Part shown: one piece after another, positions 8,829 through 16,809 of the stretch | Position numbering within the stretch: position 1 is the stretch's first letter | How the letters are laid out: each line of letters opens with the position of its first letter | Source of the DNA: Ramlibacter pinisoli | GTDB taxonomy: Bacteria > Pseudomonadota > Gammaproteobacteria > Burkholderiales > Burkholderiaceae_C | NCBI RefSeq assembly: GCF_009758015.1 | Contig: NZ_WSEL01000009.1 | Span: forward strand, 434,001 to 498,000 | Length of the DNA stretch: 64,000 nucleotides | Reading direction: 5' to 3' | Notes under the pieces: generated by a model | What the model was told of the DNA's origin: nothing | Databases searched by the model: none | Seen by the model: the letters and a program-made list of their open reading frames with translations, nothing else | Made by a program: the position numbers and the translations under genes

Positions 8829-9680
8829 TCAGCGCGTCCACAGGTTCAATTGGCGGGCCTCGGCCGCCAGGGCCGCGGCCACGGTCGCCAGTTCGTCGCG
8901 GATGGCCGGCAGGCGCTCTTCGCCGAACTGCTGCGGCGAGCCGAGCAGGCACACCGACGCGAACGCCTGGCCATTGCCGCCGTGCACGGGCACGGCGAAC
9001 GCATGCACGCCCGGCACCACGTCGCCCAGGTTGACGCCGAAGCCATGGCGGTCGGAGCGCTCGCGCATCCGCTGCAGCGCCGCCAGCCGGCTGGAGCCGC
9101 AGCGCGCGACCTCCTGCGTCACGTTGTCCAGCAGCACGGCATGGGCCTCGCCCGGCGCCAGCGTCTGCAGGATGGCCACGCCGCCGGCCGCAGTGAACAG
9201 CGGCCGGCGCGCGCCGGGAAAGAGCACCGATCCGGACAGCGGCTGGGTCTCGGCCCGCACGCTGCACACGTACTCGTTGCCGCTGCGCAGCAGCAGCACG
9301 CCGATGCCACCGGTGCGCCGGGCGAAGGCGGCCAGCGCGGTCTCGGCGCGGCGCTGGAAGTCCAGGTGGTCCGGCCGGGCCAGCCCGAGCTCGAACAGCA
9401 GCGGCCCGGGCAGGTAGTGGCGGTCGTCGGCACGTTGCTCGACCAGCCGCTCGTCGATCATGCAGGCCAGCATGCGGTGCACGGTCGCGCGGTCGAGGTT
9501 GCAGGCGGCCGAGAGGTCCGACAGCCGCCAGCCGAACTGCGGTCGCGCCGCCACCATGCGCAGCAGCTTGATCAGCCGCGACAGGCTGCGGGTGCCGGGC
9601 CGCTCGCTCGGCGCATCGGCGTGCTGCAGCAGGATGTCCGTCGGATCGGAGGCCATGGCCGGGTTCGCGTCAGAAGCCAT
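8829..9680 (-). CDS. IclR-family transcriptional regulator
   Basis: This 283-residue regulator has an N-terminal winged helix-turn-helix (about residues 45-100, WRLSDLSAACNLDRATVHRML) followed by the IclR effector-binding domain (about 115-280). The ATG at 9680 overlaps the end of the amidohydrolase gene by 11 bases; a second in-frame ATG at 9656 is equally possible, and neither has a strong ribosome site. IclR proteins sense small organic acids and control adjacent catabolic genes. Its position between the amidohydrolase and reductase genes suggests it controls this cluster, probably including its own transcription. Confidence 0.88.
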   Translation of the reverse strand: MASDANPAMASDPTDILLQHADAPSERPGTRSLSRLIKLLRMVAARPQFGWRLSDLSAACNLDRATVHRMLACMIDERLVEQRADDRHYLPGPLLFELGLARPDHLDFQRRAETALAAFARRTGGIGVLLLRSGNEYVCSVRAETQPLSGSVLFPGARRPLFTAAGGVAILQTLAPGEAHAVLLDNVTQEVARCGSSRLAALQRMRERSDRHGFGVNLGDVVPGVHAFAVPVHGGNGQAFASVCLLGSPQQFGEERLPAIRDELATVAAALAAEARQLNLWTR

Positions 9681-10542
9681 ACAGGCGCGCCGGGTTGTCC
9701 ACCAGGATGCCGCGCAGCACCGCCGGATCGGGCGTCCACCGGGCCAGCTGGGCGAGCACGTGCCGCAGGTCCACCTCGTGCGGCGGGCACACGTCCTGCG
9801 GCGTCGGCCGCACGCCGGGCTGCGGATGCGGCCAGTCGCTGCCCCACAGCATGCGATCGGGATTGCGCTCGATGAACAGGCGGGTGAGGTCCGCGAGGTC
9901 GGCGTAGTCCGGCTCGCCCGAGCAGCGGTACGGCGCCGACAGCTTCACGTAGGCGCGCCCGGCCCCGACCAGCTCGAGCACCTCGGCCAGTCCTTCCTGG
10001 CGGCTTCCCAGGCCAGCCTGGGCGCCCGCGTAGTGGTCGAACACCAGCGGCACTGGCAGCGCACCCAGCACGTCGCTGCAGGCGCCCAGCAGCGGCAGGC
10101 TGGCGAACACCTGCACATGCCAGCCCAGCGGCGCGACGCGGGCGGCCGCCTCGCGCAGCCACGCCGTGGCACGCCGGGCATCGCGCTCGCCGTCGACCTC
10201 GAGGTTGACCCGCACGCCGCGCACGCCCGCCGCGTCGAAGGCGGCCAGCTGCTCGTCGGTGGTGGTGGCGTCGATGACGGCGACGGCGCGCGCACGGCCC
10301 GGGCCCAGCACGCGCAGCGCCTCCAGCGTGGCCGCGTTGTCGGCGCCGTAGACGCTGGGCTGCACGATCACGACCCGGTCGATGCCCAGGCCGTCGTGCA
10401 ACCGCGCCAGGTCCTCGATCGGAGCCGGTGGCGGCGTGTAGCGCCGCGCGGCGGCGAACGGATAGGCGCCCTCGTCCAGGAAGACATGCGTGTGGCAGTC
10501 ACACGCGCCCGGCGGGACGAGGCGGTCGGTGGCGACGGTCAT
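9670..10542 (-). CDS. Amidohydrolase-family (LigI/PDC-lactonase-like) metal-dependent hydrolase
   Basis: This is a 290-residue TIM-barrel protein of the amidohydrolase 2 family. It has the N-terminal CDCHTHVFLD motif (HxH, residues about 14-21), a central FDHYAG motif and the C-terminal WGSDWPHP motif carrying the final metal or catalytic Asp. These features fit the 2-pyrone-4,6-dicarboxylate lactonase / 4-sulfomuconolactonase branch of COG3618. ATG 10542 was chosen because everything upstream in the frame is Arg/Ser-rich shadow. The gene begins 17 bases after the Bug receptor gene and overlaps the iclR start, so the cluster is tightly packed. The natural substrate is unknown; a lactone or dicarboxylate is likely. 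Confidence 0.82.
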   Translation of the reverse strand: MTVATDRLVPPGACDCHTHVFLDEGAYPFAAARRYTPPPAPIEDLARLHDGLGIDRVVIVQPSVYGADNAATLEALRVLGPGRARAVAVIDATTTDEQLAAFDAAGVRGVRVNLEVDGERDARRATAWLREAAARVAPLGWHVQVFASLPLLGACSDVLGALPVPLVFDHYAGAQAGLGSRQEGLAEVLELVGAGRAYVKLSAPYRCSGEPDYADLADLTRLFIERNPDRMLWGSDWPHPQPGVRPTPQDVCPPHEVDLRHVLAQLARWTPDPAVLRGILVDNPARLYGF

Positions 10543-10558
10543 CGGGCGTCCGGCCGGC

Positions 10559-11542
10559 TCATTCGAGCTCGATGTTGGCCTTCTTGACCACGTCGTCCCA
10601 CTTGGCCTCCTCGGCGGCGATGGCGGCGCCCACCTGCACCGGCGTGGCCGGCCTGGACAGTTCGACGCCGCCGACCGACTTGACCTTGGCGTAGAAGCCC
10701 TCGCTGGCAATCACCTTGTTGGCCGCGGCGTTGAGCCGGGCCAGCACGTCGGCCGGCATCTGCTTGGGCCCGACCAGCACGAACTTCACGGTCGCCTTGA
10801 AGCCCGGCAGCCCGCCTTCGGACATGGTCGGCAGCTCCGGGTAGTCGGGGTCGCGCTTGTCGGCCGCGAGCCCGTAGCTCTTGATCTTGCCGCCGCGCAC
10901 GAATTCCATCGAGCCGGTGGGCAGGAAGGCGTAGGTCACGCGGTCGCTCATCAGGTCGAGCTGGACCTGGTTGCCGCCCTTGTACGGCACGTGCAACGTC
11001 TTGACCCCGATCTCCTTGTTGAACATCTCGGCCATCAGGTGGATGGGCGTGGCGATGCCGGAGGAGCCGTACGAGTACTTGGACGGATCGGCCTTGAGCA
11101 GCGCGATGAACTCCTTCAGGTTGGTCGCCGGCACGTTGGGCGAGGTCACCAGCACGAAGCCGATGGTCATGATGTCGGCCACCGGGGTCAGGTCGCGCAT
11201 GCCGTTGTAGGGCAGCTTGGACTTGATCGAGGGCGGCACCACGGCCGGCAGGTTGGCGAACAGCAGGGTCGTGCCGTCGGGCTGGGCGCGGGCGACCGAG
11301 GCGCCGGCGATGGTCTGGTTGGCGCCCGGCCGGTTGTCGACGACCACGGTGGTGTTCAGGGCGGCGGCGAAGTCCAGCGCAAAGGCCCGGGCCGCCACAT
11401 CCGTCGGGCTGCCGGCCACGAACGGCACCACCAGGGTCACCGGGCGGCTGGTCTGGGCCTGGGCGCCCCAGGAAGCGGCGAGCGCCGCGAGAGCTCCCAC
11501 CAGGAGGCGGCGCGTGCGCCGGCCGGGGACCAGGAAAGTCAT
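10559..11542 (-). CDS. Bug-family tripartite tricarboxylate transporter substrate-binding protein
   Basis: The 327-residue protein has a signal peptide (MTFLVPGRRTRRLL...SWGAQA, cleavage near residue 29) and the Bug/TctC fold, including VTLVVPFVAGSPTDVAAR, VVDNRPGANQTIA and YGSSGIATPIHLMAEMF. It should be periplasmic and bind a carboxylated solute. ATG 11542 has a purine-rich GGAGA upstream. No TctA/TctB membrane partners are encoded nearby, as is common for Bug proteins, which are greatly expanded in Burkholderiales. It heads the minus-strand cluster with the amidohydrolase, IclR and PanE-like genes, suggesting it captures the compound they degrade. Confidence 0.88.
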   Translation of the reverse strand: MTFLVPGRRTRRLLVGALAALAASWGAQAQTSRPVTLVVPFVAGSPTDVAARAFALDFAAALNTTVVVDNRPGANQTIAGASVARAQPDGTTLLFANLPAVVPPSIKSKLPYNGMRDLTPVADIMTIGFVLVTSPNVPATNLKEFIALLKADPSKYSYGSSGIATPIHLMAEMFNKEIGVKTLHVPYKGGNQVQLDLMSDRVTYAFLPTGSMEFVRGGKIKSYGLAADKRDPDYPELPTMSEGGLPGFKATVKFVLVGPKQMPADVLARLNAAANKVIASEGFYAKVKSVGGVELSRPATPVQVGAAIAAEEAKWDDVVKKANIELE

Positions 11543-11624
11543 GGGGTGTCTCCGTTGTCGATGGGATGGGGGTACGCGGCGAGGATAGGAACGGGTCCCG
11601 GGTGGGTCCAGCCGTCCGTCGGCC

Positions 11625-11632
11625 GGAATTCC
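11625..11632. promoter_or_regulatory. Possible operator: GGAATTCC palindrome upstream of the Bug receptor operon
   Basis: An 8-base palindrome GGAATTCC lies 83 bases upstream of the Bug receptor start and is followed by two CCGGTT direct repeats (about 11635 and 11647). IclR-family sites often contain GGAA...TTCC-type palindromes, so this is a candidate for the adjacent IclR protein. The evidence is only similarity and position. Confidence 0.25.
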
Positions 11633-11774
11633 ACCGGTTGAACTTTCCGGTTCGTAGCCCAACCAATCCGAGCCGATCCATTGCCGGATCGCGCGTCCGG
11701 TGCCCAACCCATCCGCCGCAGCTGGTTACAAACTTCAGCTGCAAATGTGTTGATTGCACATTAATATCCCGACC

Positions 11775-12656
11775 ATGACCAATAACGACCATCCACTGCA
11801 GGCCGAGCGCCAGGCTGTGCTGGCGGTATTGGAGAGGCTGCTGCAGCCCATCGCCCAGCTGTGCGTGGCCAAGGCGGTCACCATCCACGGCGTCGAGGAG
11901 CTGATCCGGCACGCCTTCGTGCAGGCGGCCCGCGCCGCCTGCGACGACGCCAAGGGCGACCGGCTCACCAGCCGCATCAGCACCATGACCGGCCTGACCC
12001 GCCGCGAGGTCAGCCGGATCTCGGCCGCCCCCGCGCTGGACCTGCCGGCCACCCGCTCGCCCGCCACCGACGTGCTCACCCGCTGGGCCAGCCTGCCGGG
12101 CTACACCGATGCCCAGGGCCGCCCGATCGCCCTGCCCCGGGTCGGCGCCGAACCCAGCTTCGAGGCCCTGGCCGCAAGCGTGACCAAGGACGTGCATCCG
12201 CGCTCGCTCATGGCCGAGCTGATGCGCCTGGGCCTGGTGGAGCACGACACGGCCGCCGACACGCTCACCCTGCTGGACAGCGCCTTCGTGCCGCGCAGCG
12301 ACTGGCCGCGCATGGTGGGCTTCCTCGGCAGCAACGTCGGCGACCACCTGCGCGCCGGCGTCACCAACGTGCTGGGCACCGGCAGCGAGCACTTCGAGCA
12401 GGCCCTGCTGGCCGACGAGCTGTCGCCGCAGTCGGTCGACAAGGCCCGCCACCTCATCGCCGAGCAGTGGCGCAGCCTGATGACGACGCTGGGCCCGCAG
12501 CTGCAGGCCCTGATCGACGACGACGAGCGCGAACGCAGGGGCCAGAGCGAGGCACTGCGCATCGGCCTGTATTCCTGGTCGGCACCGATGCCGGCCCCCA
12601 GCCAGGCGCCTGACGCGCCTGATTCCCCAGACACGACAAGCGAGGTGACCCCATGA
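11775..12656 (+). CDS. DUF6502 family protein
   Basis: This 293-residue soluble protein starts at ATG 11775 (MTNNDHPLQAERQAVLAVLERLLQPIAQLC). An N-terminal helical region with TGLTRREVSRI reads like a helix-turn-helix (about residues 70-85), and the family is commonly found directly before DUF5666 proteins in betaproteobacteria. The C-terminus is Pro/Ala-rich and ends in the overlap with the next gene. Its stop codon overlaps the next start (ATGA), so the two are translationally coupled. A DNA-binding or regulatory role is possible but not shown. Confidence 0.7.
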   Translation: MTNNDHPLQAERQAVLAVLERLLQPIAQLCVAKAVTIHGVEELIRHAFVQAARAACDDAKGDRLTSRISTMTGLTRREVSRISAAPALDLPATRSPATDVLTRWASLPGYTDAQGRPIALPRVGAEPSFEALAASVTKDVHPRSLMAELMRLGLVEHDTAADTLTLLDSAFVPRSDWPRMVGFLGSNVGDHLRAGVTNVLGTGSEHFEQALLADELSPQSVDKARHLIAEQWRSLMTTLGPQLQALIDDDERERRGQSEALRIGLYSWSAPMPAPSQAPDAPDSPDTTSEVTP

Positions 12657-13876
12657 CGAATCAACCCGACAACACGGCTGCGCTGAGCCGCCGAGGCGCC
12701 CTGCTGGCCATGGCTGGCGGCCTGGCCACCCTCGCCGGCTGCGGCGGCGGAGGGGCCGCCGGCGCCGTCACCAGCGTGATCTCCGGCCTGAGCAGCGGCG
12801 GCACCGGCTCGTTCACCACCGGCACCATCGCCGGGCTGGGCTCGATCATCGTCAACAGCACCCGCTACGACGACGCCTCGGCCCAGGTGTCCCGCTCCGA
12901 CGACGGCGTGGTGGGCAGCCTGCGGCCCGGCATGGTGGTGTACGTCCAGGCCTCGCCCATCACCGCCTCGACCGGTGGCGACGCCCTGCCGACGGCCACC
13001 GCCAACCGCATCGCCTACGCCAGCGAATGGGTCGGGCCGGTGGGTGCCGTGGACACCGTGGCGCGCACCCTCACCGTGCTGGGCCAGACGGTCGACGTCC
13101 CGGCCACGGCCGTGTTCGAGGACGTCGCCGGCCTCTCGGCCGTCCGGCCGGGCCAGTTCGTCGAGGTGCACGGCTACCTGAACCTGGCCAACGGCCACCT
13201 GCTGGCCACGCGCGTCGAGGTGTCCAACACCGCACCGGGCGCCTTCCGCATCAGCGGCCAGGTCAGCGGGTTGAACACCACCACCCGCACCTTCTCGCTG
13301 GGCACGGCCCTGATCGGCTACGACACCACCACGGCCCTGCCGTCCGGCTGGGCCAACGGCCTGCTGGTGCGGGTGTCGGTCGCGCCCACCCAGGTGGGCG
13401 GCCTCTGGCGCGCCACCCGCATCCGGGATCGCGAATCGCAGCTGGCCGACCTGCAGGTGGAAGACCGGGCCGAGTCGGAACTCAAGGGCACGGTCACCAG
13501 CCTGGACGGCACCAACCTGTTCAAGGTCAACGGCATCACGGTCGATTCGTCGACGGCGCAGGTCTCCGGCACCGTGGCGCTGGGCGTCGCGGTCGAGGTG
13601 CACGGCGCGGTGCGCAACGGTGTCATCGTCGCGACACGGGTCGAGGTCGAGAATGACGAAGGCCTGCAAGTCCAGGAGTTCGATTTCTTCGGCACGGTGA
13701 GCAACCTGAACGTCGTGACCCAGACCTTCACCGTGCGCGGCGTGAACTTCACCTACAACGCCAACACCCGCAACGAGGTGCCCAACTGGACGACGGGCGC
13801 CACGCCGTCGGTGCGCGTGCGGGCCAGCCTGATCGCCGGCCAGTGGGTGGCGTCGAGGATCCGGCTCCAGAGCTGA
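12653..13876 (+). CDS. DUF5666-repeat lipoprotein
   Basis: The 407-residue protein begins with MTNQPDNTAALSRRG, then a hydrophobic stretch and a lipobox-like LAGC at about residues 27-30, so it is probably an exported lipoprotein. The pair of arginines before the hydrophobic core is Tat-like. The mature part contains about four or five DUF5666 beta-barrel-like repeats of roughly 65-70 residues, each with a GxV...F.V.G..V pattern and ending in a VATRVEV-like strand. It overlaps the DUF6502 gene by four bases. Function of the family is unknown; a surface or periplasmic binding role is plausible. Confidence 0.8.
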   Translation: MTNQPDNTAALSRRGALLAMAGGLATLAGCGGGGAAGAVTSVISGLSSGGTGSFTTGTIAGLGSIIVNSTRYDDASAQVSRSDDGVVGSLRPGMVVYVQASPITASTGGDALPTATANRIAYASEWVGPVGAVDTVARTLTVLGQTVDVPATAVFEDVAGLSAVRPGQFVEVHGYLNLANGHLLATRVEVSNTAPGAFRISGQVSGLNTTTRTFSLGTALIGYDTTTALPSGWANGLLVRVSVAPTQVGGLWRATRIRDRESQLADLQVEDRAESELKGTVTSLDGTNLFKVNGITVDSSTAQVSGTVALGVAVEVHGAVRNGVIVATRVEVENDEGLQVQEFDFFGTVSNLNVVTQTFTVRGVNFTYNANTRNEVPNWTTGATPSVRVRASLIAGQWVASRIRLQS

Positions 13877-14005
13877 GGCAGCCGAGCCAGCCGGACGCGG
13901 CCCCGAAAGCGTTGCATGCAGCCCCGCATCGCCACCGCCCCCAGGCAGCCCGCTGCGGCTGCGCCGGGGCATGCGATGCGACCGCCCTGCCGAGGAGGTG
14001 ACACC

Positions 14006-14323
14006 GTGACCATCGATCCGCCCACTTTCCGTGCCTGGCACGCGGCCCACGAACGGGCCACCCATGCGGAGCAGGCCGTCTTCCAGGCCGCGATCGCCTA
14101 CACCAGCAGCGCCGGCCCCGAGCCGTCGCCGGAGGACTTCCAGCGCGCGTCGGCCCTGCGGGCCGAGGCCAATTCGCTGTTCCGAGCCACGATGGCCGGC
14201 ATCAGCCGCCAGGCCGAGGCGCTGCGCTGGGTGAACGTGCCCACCTGCCAGGGCGCACCGGACGGCCGGCGCCTGCCGCGCGCACCGGCCGCTGGCGCCA
14301 CCGCGCCACGGCAGCGCAGCTAG
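14006..14323 (+). CDS. Hypothetical protein, 105 aa
   Basis: The start is set at GTG 14006 because a near-perfect ribosome site (GAGGAGG) lies a few bases upstream; an in-frame ATG at 13916 has none. The product is a helical, Ala/Glu-rich soluble protein (TFRAWHAAHERATHAEQAVFQAA) with a basic, Pro/Ala-rich tail. I do not recognise a family. It stands between the DUF5666 gene and the isocitrate-lyase-like gene on the same strand. Confidence 0.55.
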   Translation: MTIDPPTFRAWHAAHERATHAEQAVFQAAIAYTSSAGPEPSPEDFQRASALRAEANSLFRATMAGISRQAEALRWVNVPTCQGAPDGRRLPRAPAAGATAPRQRS

Positions 14324-14548
14324 CCGGCGCTGGCTTCCCCCGCCGAGAACCACCCGGCCCGGCGCCCCGACGCGAACGCCCCCGCGGCGTGGTGGCCGTG
14401 CGCCTCGAAGAGCAGGGCCCTCGGCGTGCACGAACACCGACCGCTCCACGCCGGGCGCGCTGGACCGCGGCTCGGCCAGCGGCCGCTGGCATCGGAGCGC
14501 ACACTGGCCGCCGACAGCACGTCGCTGCGACCGGACAAGGAGAGATCG

Positions 14549-15388
14549 TTGAACGCCGACACACGAGCGAAACGCGCGGCCTTTCGCGCATTGCACGACC
14601 AGGGTTGCTTCGTCCTGCCCAATCCCTGGGACATGGGCACTGCACGCATGCTGCAGGGCCTGGGCTTCCAGGCCCTGGCCACCACCAGTGCCGGCCATGC
14701 GTGGTCGCAGGGATGCCCCGACGGCGCGGCGTCCCGGGAGGTCGTCCTGGAGCATCTGCGCACCATGGTGGAAGCGACCGCCCTGCCCGTGAATGCCGAT
14801 TTCGAAGACGGGTTCGCCTCCGATCCCGATGGCGTGGCCGAGAGCGTGCGGATGGCCATCGCCACCGGGGTGGCCGGACTGTCCATCGAGGACTCCACCG
14901 GCGACCCCGCCGACCCGGTGCGGTCTCTCGCCGATGCCGTCGCGCGCCTGCGCGCGGCGCGCGCGGCGATCGACGAGGCCGGCGGCGAGGTGCTGCTGGT
15001 GGGGCGCGCGGAAAACTTCTTCCTCGGGCGTCCCGACCTGCCGGACACGCTGGCCCGGTTGCGGGCCTATGCGCAGGCGGGTGCCGACTGCCTGTACGCC
15101 CCGGGGATCCGCACCCCGGAGCAGATCGCCGCGGTGGTGGCCGCCGTGGCACCGCGCCCGGTCAACCTCCTGATCGGAGGGACCAGCGAGCTGACGCTGC
15201 AGGACGTTGCGGCCCTGGGCGTGCGGCGCGTGAGCGTCGGCGGGGCGCTGGCACGGGCTGCCTGGGGTGGCTTCCTGCGCGCCGCACGCGGCCTGGCCCA
15301 CGAGGGCCGCTTCGACGGCTTCGCGGATGCCACGCCGGGCAACGAGCTGAACACGTTCTTCCGCCAACCGAGCGGCGACAAGCCCTGA
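14549..15388 (+). CDS. Isocitrate lyase / PEP mutase superfamily protein
   Basis: The 279-residue protein belongs to the ICL/PEPM superfamily: NPWDMGTARMLQGLGFQALATTSAG at the N-terminus, the Mg-binding region NADFEDGF (D and E ligands), and the later SIEDSTG and LVGRAENF strands of the TIM barrel. It lacks the KKCGH loop of true isocitrate lyase and is close to the carboxyvinyl-carboxyphosphonate phosphorylmutase-like group, whose members cleave or rearrange 2-hydroxy or 2-oxo acids. The start is TTG 14549, chosen for the AAGGAGA ribosome site six bases before it; upstream in-frame codons look non-coding. The exact reaction is not predictable. Confidence 0.82.
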   Translation: MNADTRAKRAAFRALHDQGCFVLPNPWDMGTARMLQGLGFQALATTSAGHAWSQGCPDGAASREVVLEHLRTMVEATALPVNADFEDGFASDPDGVAESVRMAIATGVAGLSIEDSTGDPADPVRSLADAVARLRAARAAIDEAGGEVLLVGRAENFFLGRPDLPDTLARLRAYAQAGADCLYAPGIRTPEQIAAVVAAVAPRPVNLLIGGTSELTLQDVAALGVRRVSVGGALARAAWGGFLRAARGLAHEGRFDGFADATPGNELNTFFRQPSGDKP

Positions 15389-15521
15389 TGGCCTTGCGAG
15401 TCCCTGACCCGATTTCGGGAGCCCGGCACCGCTTCGCCCTCCCCCTTCGGGTTCCGATGCACACTCCCTGGCAGTGCTGAGAGAGGATTGTCTGGGGCTC
15501 GGCGGCAGAAAGGCTGGTCGC

Positions 15522-16646
15522 ATGCACTCGTTTCTCAGGAACAACCGCGAGGAGTTGATCGCGCGTTGCAAGGCGTCGGTTGCGCAGCGTCCGAAACGGG
15601 TGGCGACCGAGCTTCAGCTGCGCAACGGCATCCCCCTGTTCCTGGACCAGCTCATGAGGACGCTCGATGCCGAGGAGTCCGGCGACAGCGCGGCGCTCAG
15701 CGTGCAGATTTCGGGCCCCCCGGGTGGCGACCTGGCGCTGTCAGAGATCGGCATGGGCGCGACGGCGCACGGCCGGCAGCTGATGGAACTCGGCTATTCG
15801 GTCGACCAGGTCGTGCATGACTACGGCGACCTTTGCCAGGCCGTCACCAGCCTGGCGGTGGAGCGCGACGCCCCATTCACCATCGACGAATTCCGGACCC
15901 TCAACCGCTGCCTCGACAACGCGATCGCCGATGCGGTCACGGAGTTCAGCGCACAGCGGGATCTCGTGGTCGAGCGTCGCCACAACGAGATCGTCACCGA
16001 GCGGATCGGGTTCGTGGTGCACGAACTTCGCAATGCCGTGCATACCGCCACCCTGGCAGCGGCCGCGCTGGAATCCGGGAGCCTGTCGTTGCAGGGCGCC
16101 ACCGGTGGCGTGCTCAAGCGCAGCCTGGCGACCATGACCGTGCTGCTGGCCGACGCCGTGTCGACGATCCGCTCGGCGGCCCATGCCGAACCGCCCCCGC
16201 CGCAACTCTCGGTCGCCTCCGTGATCGGGGAAGCCGCCAGCAGCGCGGCGCTGGATGCGGCCGCTCGCGGTTGCACGATGGTCGTACGGCCGGTCGACCC
16301 GGCGTTGCGGGTCAGCGCGCGGCGCGAACCGCTGATCGCGGCGATCGTGAACCTGCTGCAGAACGGGTTCAAGTTCACCCACCCCCAGACGGAGGTCGTG
16401 CTCAATGCCTATGCGGGCGAGGACGGCAGCGTCTGCATCGACGTGTCCGACCATTGCGGCGGGCTGCCGCCCGGTTTCTCTGCAGCGATGTTCAGGTCGT
16501 TCACGCAGGCGGGCACGAACAGGAGCGGGCTGGGACTGGGCCTGTCGATCGCCAGGCAGGGTGTGGAGGGCGAAGGCGGAACACTGGGCGTTCGCGATGT
16601 CCCGGGCGTGGGTTGCGTGTTCACGATTGCCCTTCCGCCGGCCTGA
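15522..16646 (+). CDS. Sensor histidine kinase with N-terminal RsbR-like helical domain
   Basis: This 374-residue cytosolic kinase starts at ATG 15522 (MHSFLRNNREELIARCKASV). Residues about 1-140 resemble the RsbRD N-terminal helical sensory domain (GIPLFLDQLMRTL, then HGRQLMELGYSVDQVVHDYGDLCQAV). The phospho-acceptor is His167 in FVVHELRNAVHT, followed by a HATPase_c domain with the N box NLLQNGFKF and a GLGLGLSIARQ G box. There is no membrane segment. It lies 163 bases upstream of the kaiC-like gene and could be the partner or input kinase of that operon; no receiver gene adjoins it. Confidence 0.85.
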   Translation: MHSFLRNNREELIARCKASVAQRPKRVATELQLRNGIPLFLDQLMRTLDAEESGDSAALSVQISGPPGGDLALSEIGMGATAHGRQLMELGYSVDQVVHDYGDLCQAVTSLAVERDAPFTIDEFRTLNRCLDNAIADAVTEFSAQRDLVVERRHNEIVTERIGFVVHELRNAVHTATLAAAALESGSLSLQGATGGVLKRSLATMTVLLADAVSTIRSAAHAEPPPPQLSVASVIGEAASSAALDAAARGCTMVVRPVDPALRVSARREPLIAAIVNLLQNGFKFTHPQTEVVLNAYAGEDGSVCIDVSDHCGGLPPGFSAAMFRSFTQAGTNRSGLGLGLSIARQGVEGEGGTLGVRDVPGVGCVFTIALPPA

Positions 16647-16710
16647 TCTCCGGGGGTGCAAGCGCGGCCGCGGGCGCCCTGTTGATGAGCTCGTCGGGCC
16701 CGCGCAGAGC

Positions 16711-16726
16711 TATCCACGAGTGGATA
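16711..16726. promoter_or_regulatory. Perfect 7-bp inverted repeat upstream of kaiC; also resembles head-to-head DnaA boxes
   Basis: TATCCAC-GA-GTGGATA is a perfect inverted repeat with a two-base centre, about 85 bases before the kaiC ATG. The minus-strand arm extends to TTATCCACT, eight of nine matches to the DnaA box TTATCCACA; the plus arm matches seven of nine. It may be an operator for a dimeric regulator or a DnaA-controlled site. The inverted repeat is certain; its function is inferred. Confidence 0.5.
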
Positions 16727-16809
16727 ATCAAAGCGCCAGCCTTCCGTGACAGTGCGTCAGAACCACATGCAGGGGAGTGACATGCGAACTCCTTCGACAC
16801 AACCCCTAC

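Noticed and set aside
12101..15571. A 1156-codon minus-strand frame spanning several genes
   Set aside because: It is antisense to the DUF6502, DUF5666, hypothetical and ICL-like genes, which all have homologous domains or good ribosome sites; the frame is a high-GC artefact.
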